Shown piece after piece: positions 59,340-64,000 of a stretch of 64,000 bases of DNA. Location: contig CAUVWZ020000002.1 of NCBI GenBank assembly GCA_963555835.3, positions 1,550,001 through 1,614,000 of the forward strand, read 5' to 3'. Within the stretch, counting starts at the first letter, position 1. Each line of letters opens with the position of its first letter. A model generated the notes under the pieces. The model saw only the letters and a list, made by a program, of their open reading frames with translations. It was not told where the DNA came from and did not search any database. The position numbers were made by a program, and so were the translations under genes. This stretch comes from JAPUME01 sp027294185 (lineage in GTDB: Bacteria; Acidobacteriota; Terriglobia; UBA7540; JAPUME01).

Positions 59340-59430
59340 GTCCAACTTTCCAAATGTCCAACGGGCCAAACGTCCAACGGGCCAAATGTCCAAAGGGCCA
59401 AATGTCCAAAGGCCAAATGTCCAAAGGGCC
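59340..59430. repeat. Minisatellite of about 16-bp units
   Basis: Units of the form GGGCCAA + ATGTCCAA(A/C) are repeated about five and a half times, with variants ACGTCCAAC and a shortened GGCCAA unit. It lies in the 374-bp gap between the aldehyde dehydrogenase start and the trehalase end; the rest of the gap (59069-59339) holds nothing I recognise. Such arrays expand and contract by slippage and vary between strains. Confidence 0.85.
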
Positions 59431-59442
59431 GGGGAGCGGGGA

Positions 59443-61518
59443 TCAACGGTCGAAAATCCATTCGGGCGGGACCAGGTTCTCAAGCGAGGCGCGAAGACTC
59501 GGGGGAAGAAGGCTCAACCCCACCTGATAGGAGGCATTCATCCAGCCGAATCCCTCGCGGGTGATATAAGCAAAGTCGGTCCCCACATTTCCGTACTCGG
59601 CGAAGACCTCATGGGACCGGCGAACCACGTCCAGCTTTGCCGGGATGGTGCCATTGTAGTCGGCTGCGTTGCGGGTAATCGTGTACAGCCAGCGGTAAAT
59701 CAAGCGGTGAGCCATCTCATTAAAGCCATAGTCGAGCAATCCGCGCCAGATGAGCATCTGATGGGGCGCCCAGCCGTTCGGGTAGTCCCACTGGCGGGCA
59801 GGGCGGGCATCCGACAGGGGGCCTCGCGACTCTTCCTCTGAGGCCGCAACGCCTCCCGGCATCTCCAGCAGCGCCAGTGCGGTCTCAGCAATTTTCCTGG
59901 CTTCGGCGGTGTTGAAAATTCGCCGGGGCGGATCATCCCGATTCCAGGCCCACAGAGGATAGAGTCCGGTGGCGCTCACATAGGGGTAGCGTTTCTTATT
60001 CACAAGGTCGTAGTCAAATAGCATTCCCCGTTTCTTGTCCCACAGATACCGCCGAATGCGGTTCCTGCGCTTGTCGGCGCGCTTATACCAGGCCTTACTG
60101 GTCTCTGTAGTGTCGTCGGCAAGCTCCAGAGCGCCGTCGAATTCCCGGTTGATCGCACGCGCCAGGTCCAGTTCCGTCTTGTAGAGGAGCGAGTTGAGAT
60201 CCACAGTAACGAAATCGGAGCAGCGGTCGCCTTGCAGGTTCCAGCGGTAAGTCGTGTCATGGCCGGACTCGCGCACACAGCGGTCGTGGACGAAAAACCG
60301 GTCCAACTCAGGCTCGATGATCTCTCCGGCCTTGTAGGATCGCTCAAAGCTGCGAACATCGAGGCCGCGCTCTGCGGCGTAGGGTCTGTAGACGGCGTCG
60401 AAATGGCCGGGCTCGACCTCAGGCGGCGGGCCGATGCCGCTCCCAAAGTAGCGGCTAAGGCCAATCTTGGTCAGCCGGTCCGGCGACATCCACACCTGGT
60501 GGTATTCCTTGATCGCCGCGGCAAGAACCTCGCGGAGCCACGCCTTGCTTATCTGATCTCTCGGCAATCGGCGATAAACGGCGGTGGCCAGCGAAGTGAG
60601 AAACGGCGGTTGAGACCGCGTCAGGTAGTAGGTGCGGTTGGCATTCAGGATTTTCCCGTAGTGATTGATCTGATAGACGAAATTGTCTACGATACCCTTC
60701 GCCAATTCGACCCGATCGTCCTCGAGCAAGCCCAGGGCGATGAAATAGCTGTCCCAACCATACATCTCGTTGAAACGCCCCCCGGGAACCACGAAGGGCA
60801 GGCCCACACTCTTGCCATCGATGGGCCGCACCAGGGCCAGGCTCAAAACTCCGTGCTGCCCGTCGAGGCCGCGCACATAATCCGGGGTGACCTCCCCCGG
60901 CAACTGTTCCACCCGAAGCTGTAACTCGGGACGCTCTTCCGCCACGCGGGAAAAATATTCATAGCTCTGCGTGTCCGATTGAGGAACGTAGAGGTGACGA
61001 AACTCCCCGTCGGGAACTTTCTCATCCCGCAGAACCTGCTCGAGATTGTCCCCGTCGATCCGTCTCGTCAAACTGTCCCAATAAACATCGCGGATGGACC
61101 GTGAAATTCTTCGGACCGGATTTTCAAAAATTTTCCGAAGCTCGATTTCCACAGTGCCGGACTTCGCCTCTTCGGCAAACTTCAATTCCTGAAGCAGGTT
61201 GGAGAGCGGGTAGGTGCCGGCTACCTCGTAGCGCTTGCCGTTGGCGGCGATAAGCTGGAATCGGCGGTCGCCCCGGTTGGGGTCCGCCTGTGGAGTATCC
61301 TTGATGGTGATTTTTTTGTCGCCATCGGTGTCCTCTTCCTGGATTAAACGTTCGAGGTTTTGAGCCACAACCACCTCCAGGGGCCGCGCTGTTCGCATCG
61401 GCGGACCTGAGGTGGAGCGCATCGCTCCCCCGCACCCCGTGAGCGCCACAAGGCTCACCAGGACCCCTGCCTTGACCAGTTTTTCAGAGAATCTTCCCAC
61501 CTTTTCTATGCTCCCCAT
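59443..61518 (-). CDS. Trehalase (GH37), lipoprotein with EF-hand-like loop
   Basis: A 691-residue periplasmic or outer-membrane-anchored enzyme that splits trehalose into two glucoses. Lipobox LTGC (Cys29). Residues 63-74, DTDGDKKITIKD, form an EF-hand-type calcium loop. The GH37 domain carries both trehalase signatures: PGGRFNEMYGWDSYFIALGL and QWDYPNGWAPHQ. Additional family segments are RESGHDTTYRWNLQGDRCSDF and GTIPAKLDVVRRS. About 150 extra N-terminal residues precede the barrel. It is well separated from neighbours and ends 13 bp from the minisatellite. Confidence 0.92.
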   Translation of the reverse strand: MGSIEKVGRFSEKLVKAGVLVSLVALTGCGGAMRSTSGPPMRTARPLEVVVAQNLERLIQEEDTDGDKKITIKDTPQADPNRGDRRFQLIAANGKRYEVAGTYPLSNLLQELKFAEEAKSGTVEIELRKIFENPVRRISRSIRDVYWDSLTRRIDGDNLEQVLRDEKVPDGEFRHLYVPQSDTQSYEYFSRVAEERPELQLRVEQLPGEVTPDYVRGLDGQHGVLSLALVRPIDGKSVGLPFVVPGGRFNEMYGWDSYFIALGLLEDDRVELAKGIVDNFVYQINHYGKILNANRTYYLTRSQPPFLTSLATAVYRRLPRDQISKAWLREVLAAAIKEYHQVWMSPDRLTKIGLSRYFGSGIGPPPEVEPGHFDAVYRPYAAERGLDVRSFERSYKAGEIIEPELDRFFVHDRCVRESGHDTTYRWNLQGDRCSDFVTVDLNSLLYKTELDLARAINREFDGALELADDTTETSKAWYKRADKRRNRIRRYLWDKKRGMLFDYDLVNKKRYPYVSATGLYPLWAWNRDDPPRRIFNTAEARKIAETALALLEMPGGVAASEEESRGPLSDARPARQWDYPNGWAPHQMLIWRGLLDYGFNEMAHRLIYRWLYTITRNAADYNGTIPAKLDVVRRSHEVFAEYGNVGTDFAYITREGFGWMNASYQVGLSLLPPSLRASLENLVPPEWIFDR

Positions 61519-61622
61519 CTTGCTGAGGGTAACTTCGTTTCCAACTGAATAATCACCTCTAAACCTACGTCAATCGGGCTGAATTATCAATTTATCAATC
61601 GTCGTGTCCCTTTCTTCGGCCC

Positions 61623-61652
61623 TTGACGCCTCCATGCAGACGCGGATAGAAT
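61623..61652 (+). promoter_or_regulatory. Candidate sigma-70 promoter before the zinc-ribbon gene
   Basis: TTGACG (61623-61628), an 18-base spacer and TAGAAT (61647-61652) match the consensus at five and five positions. The zinc-ribbon gene starts 57 bp downstream. The divergent trehalase start is 104 bp away on the other side. Confidence 0.5.
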
Positions 61653-61709
61653 CAGGCTTTCTATTTCCATAGCCGTATCCGAGGGCGTGGCGAAAAGCGC
61701 GCTGTGTTT

Positions 61710-62036
61710 ATGCCGGACTTTCTCCGACTAACGGTAAACTGTCCCAAATGTGAATCGAGTGAGGTGACCTATACCTGCGAGCCGATGTGTTGCTTCAATC
61801 ATCTTTGTCCGAAGTGCTACACGACCTTCGAGCTTTCGACAAACTTGAAGGGGGAACACAGCGGTCTGGTTGAAACTCCCGCGGGTGAGACCGATACCTG
61901 TGCGCCCACGGTGGCCTGTGCCCGCTGCGAGAGCCTGGAGGTGTTCGTGCTGACGGATGCCGGCAAGGCGGAGTCAGGGAATCTGGTCTGTGCTTCTTGC
62001 CGGGCCCTGTTGGAGCTGGTCCTCACTCCAAACTAG
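61710..62036 (+). CDS. Double zinc-ribbon protein, unknown function
   Basis: A 108-residue cysteine-rich protein with two zinc-ribbon-like halves: CPKC...C...CC...CPKC (residues about 11-40) and CARC...CASC (about 70-100). Each half ends in a hydrophobic strand (FELSTNL and LLELVLTP), like ribbon proteins that bind nucleic acid or act as zinc modules. No other domain is seen. An in-frame GTG six bases upstream is an alternative start. It precedes the frameshifted gluconolactonase-like gene by 33 bp and may share its promoter. Confidence 0.7.
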   Translation: MPDFLRLTVNCPKCESSEVTYTCEPMCCFNHLCPKCYTTFELSTNLKGEHSGLVETPAGETDTCAPTVACARCESLEVFVLTDAGKAESGNLVCASCRALLELVLTPN

Positions 62037-62069
62037 AAATCCCTGAACTGCAAGGTGGAAGGCACCGAA

Positions 62070-63034
62070 ATGAGCAACCGCGTCAAGCCACAAGCAGCTC
62101 CTCTTCCTGAGGGCCTGGTAGCTGCCGACACTCGCTCCAGTGTCGGCGCCTGGGTCGCGTTTACAGAAGGCCCGGCCGTCGATGCCGACGGCAGCGTTTA
62201 CTTCAGCGACATCGTAAACAACCGCATCCTGAAACGGACCCCTGAAGGTGAAGTGTCCGTCTTCCGCGCCGACAGCGGACGGACCAATGGCAATCTTTTC
62301 GACCATCAGGGGCGACTGGTCAGTTGCGAAGGAGCCGAAGAGGGTCCGGGAGGACGTCGCCGCGTAGTCCGCACGGACCTCAAGAGCGGTGAGGTTACAG
62401 TCCTCACGGAGCGCTTCGAAGGCAAGCGTTACAACAGCCCCAACGATCTGACCATTGATTCCAGGGGAAGAATCTACTTTACCGACCCGCGCTATGGGGA
62501 CCGCTCCGATTTGGAGATGGACGTGGAGGCAGTCTATTGCCTGGACACCGACGGGAAGGTGACACGGGTCATCAGCCCGCCTGACGTCCAGAAGCCGAAC
62601 GGCATTGCCGTCAGCCCCGACGACAAGACGCTCTACGTCGTGGATTCGAACCCTGTCGCCGGGGGAAACCGCAGGATTTGGGCCTTCGACGTGGATTCCG
62701 ACGGGAAGCTGGGAGGCCAACGGCTGGTGTACGATTTCTCACCGGGCCGCGGCGGGGACGGCATACGCCTGGATGTGAAGGGGAATCTGTGGATCGCGGG
62801 AGGCGTCAACGTACCGCGCCACCCGCATGAAACCACGGACGTGCCGGCCGGTGTTTACGTGGTCTCCCAACAGGGGACCTTCTCGGACGGATTCCCATCC
62901 CTGAGGACCTGACCACCAATCTCGCCTTCGGCGGCCCCGATAAGAAGACTCTCTACGTTACGGCAGGCAAGACGCTCTTCACCCTGCGCACTTCCGTATC
63001 CGGATTCACGATCTATCCACCGCTCCAGGGCTGA
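62070..63034 (+). pseudogene. SMP-30/gluconolactonase-like gene with a frameshift
   Basis: A beta-propeller lactonase-type protein of about 320 residues if repaired. The first frame (62070-62912) runs through AFTEGPAVDADGSVYFSDI, RYNSPNDLTIDSRGRIYFTDPRYG and PNGIAVSPDDKTLYVVDSN, typical of the family, then ends in an unrelated FSDGFPSLRT. The expected C-terminus, GRIPIPEDLTTNLAFGGPDKKTLYVTAGKTLFTL, continues in another frame to a stop at 63034. One missing base near 62879-62886, where ACCTTCTCGGACGG could have been ACCTTCCTCGGACGG, explains this. It is a recent mutation or a sequencing error. Sugar-acid lactone hydrolysis is the family role; metal ligands (Glu, Asn, Asp) appear present. Confidence 0.82.
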
Positions 63035-63071
63035 CGGTCGATGATCTGCTCCAGGGTTGCAACCGGCGCCA

Positions 63072-64000
63072 GGCTAACCTATGAATAACCCTTCTCCGGA
63101 GGCGACAGCAAATCTGATGAAACTCTCCGCAATTCTTCTCGGTATCGTTTTCACACTGGCATCCTGCAGCACACAGGAGGACATTCGGTTGGAAGCACAG
63201 GAATTTATTGACCAGTACACGGAAACCTTCAAGGACCTCTCCTACGGCGCCGCGCGGGCGGAATGGAGATCGAACACCCACATCGTCGCCGGGGATGACT
63301 CGAACGCCCAGGCTACCCGTAGAGCCCGGGAAGCTCTAGCGGCCTTCACCGGCAGTGTGGAGACGATCGCTCAGGCCCGCAGCCTGCTGGAGAATCAGGA
63401 CCAGCTTCTCGGGAAACAGAAAAAGCAGCTCCGGTCCATTCTTTTCCTGGCCGCCGACAGCCCCCAGACGGTCCCCGATCTGGTGAAGCAGAGAATCGCC
63501 AAAGAGACTGAGCAAGTGGAGAAGCTCTACGGTTTTAATTTCAAGGTGGACGGGCGCACGCTAACCACGAACGAAATCGACCGCATTCTCCGCACCTCCT
63601 CCAACCTGACCCAACGGCAAAAAGTCTGGGAGGCCTCCAAGGAAGTGGGCAAGGAACTCAAGGAGGGGCTGGAGAGCGTGCGTGACCTCAGGAATCGCAC
63701 CGTGCAGGCTCTCGACTACCATTCCTACTTCAGTTATCAGGTATCGGAATACGACATGACGGTGAAAGAGATGATGGCGCTCATGGACAAGTTCAACCGT
63801 GAGCTGCGTCCCCTTTACCGCGAGCTTCACACCTGGGCCCGCTACCGGCTGGCGAAGAAGTACGGTAAGCCGGTTCCCGACAGCATTCCCGCCCACTGGC
63901 TGCCGAACCGCTGGGGGCAGGACTGGGGCGCCCTGGTCCGTGTGAAAGGGCTGGATTTGAACGCGGCGCTCGAGAACAAGAGTCCGGAATGGATGATCCG
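63072..64000 (+). CDS. M2-family (ACE-like) peptidase lipoprotein, 3' truncated
   Basis: The frame is open to the window end (309 full codons). It begins with a lipoprotein signal ending LASC, and the mature part matches bacterial angiotensin-converting-enzyme homologues (dipeptidyl carboxypeptidases): AQEFIDQYTETFKDLSYGAARAEWRSNTHI at the start, later SYFSYQVSEYDMTVKEMMALMD and PIPAHWLPNRWGQDWGALV-type sequence (here SIPAHWLPNRWGQDW). The zinc motif HExxH lies beyond the window. An ATG 12 codons further (63108) would give a classic short lipoprotein signal and is an alternative start. The substrate is likely periplasmic peptides. Confidence 0.88.

Overview
The window reads as a piece of a high-GC, Gram-negative (diderm) bacterial chromosome, most likely from the Acidobacteriota. 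Reasons: an outer-membrane assembly set (BamA, Skp/OmpH, a LolC/E-type permease with LolD), several Sec lipoproteins, a ClpC-type Clp ATPase in a diderm, an F-type ATP synthase operon with two b-type subunits that lacks a and c, frequent TTG/GTG starts, and housekeeping genes scattered between accessory enzymes. The phylum is inferred from gene content; no rRNA marker is present. I saw no rRNA, tRNA or CRISPR array.

Layout. 1-2948: 3' end of a CorC/HlyC CBS protein and two dipeptide-type ABC permeases. 3238-9391 (mostly minus): SAM hydrolase, TPR protein, cupin, aldo/keto reductase, a VKOR-DsbA-rhodanese fusion, a DksA-type zinc-finger protein and a DUF971 protein. 9761-15654 (plus, except one small membrane protein): SufR-like regulator, RecG, RsmD, GmhA-like isomerase, M23 peptidase. 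15771-17944 (minus): LutB and LutA. 18290-24516 (plus): ATP synthase genes in the order b, b', delta, alpha, gamma, beta, epsilon. 24672-25592: CDF metal transporter.

25.6-31.0 kb is an accessory island. Four minus-strand genes (membrane protein, GNAT acetyltransferase, NAD(P)-binding protein, HEPN-domain protein) are separated by three imperfect palindromes with the architecture of integron attC sites: R boxes, L boxes, and one extra G in the 5' L arm. Three gene stop codons or ORF ends lie inside the 5' R box. No integrase is visible, so this looks like a mobile gene-cassette array or an orphan attC cluster. An O-methyltransferase gene next to it is bracketed by 23-bp near-identical direct repeats and followed by an apparent gene remnant.

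30.99-45.2 kb: secreted methyltransferase, SerS, P1-family peptidase, a lipoprotein, then a plus-strand block lysS - lolC/E - lolD - clpC - bamA - skp that joins translation, lipoprotein export, proteolysis and outer-membrane assembly. 45.35-54.3 kb: DUF1259 protein, outer-membrane barrel candidate, M48 metalloprotease, enolase, a kinase-like protein lacking its expected metal-binding Asp, a methyltransferase, a molybdopterin oxidoreductase and a nitrilase-family hydrolase. 54.5-64 kb: sodium:solute symporter with a small membrane partner, U32-like protein, aldehyde dehydrogenase, a minisatellite, a lipoprotein trehalase, a zinc-ribbon protein, a frameshifted SMP-30/gluconolactonase gene, and the 5' part of an M2 (ACE-like) peptidase gene that runs off the window.
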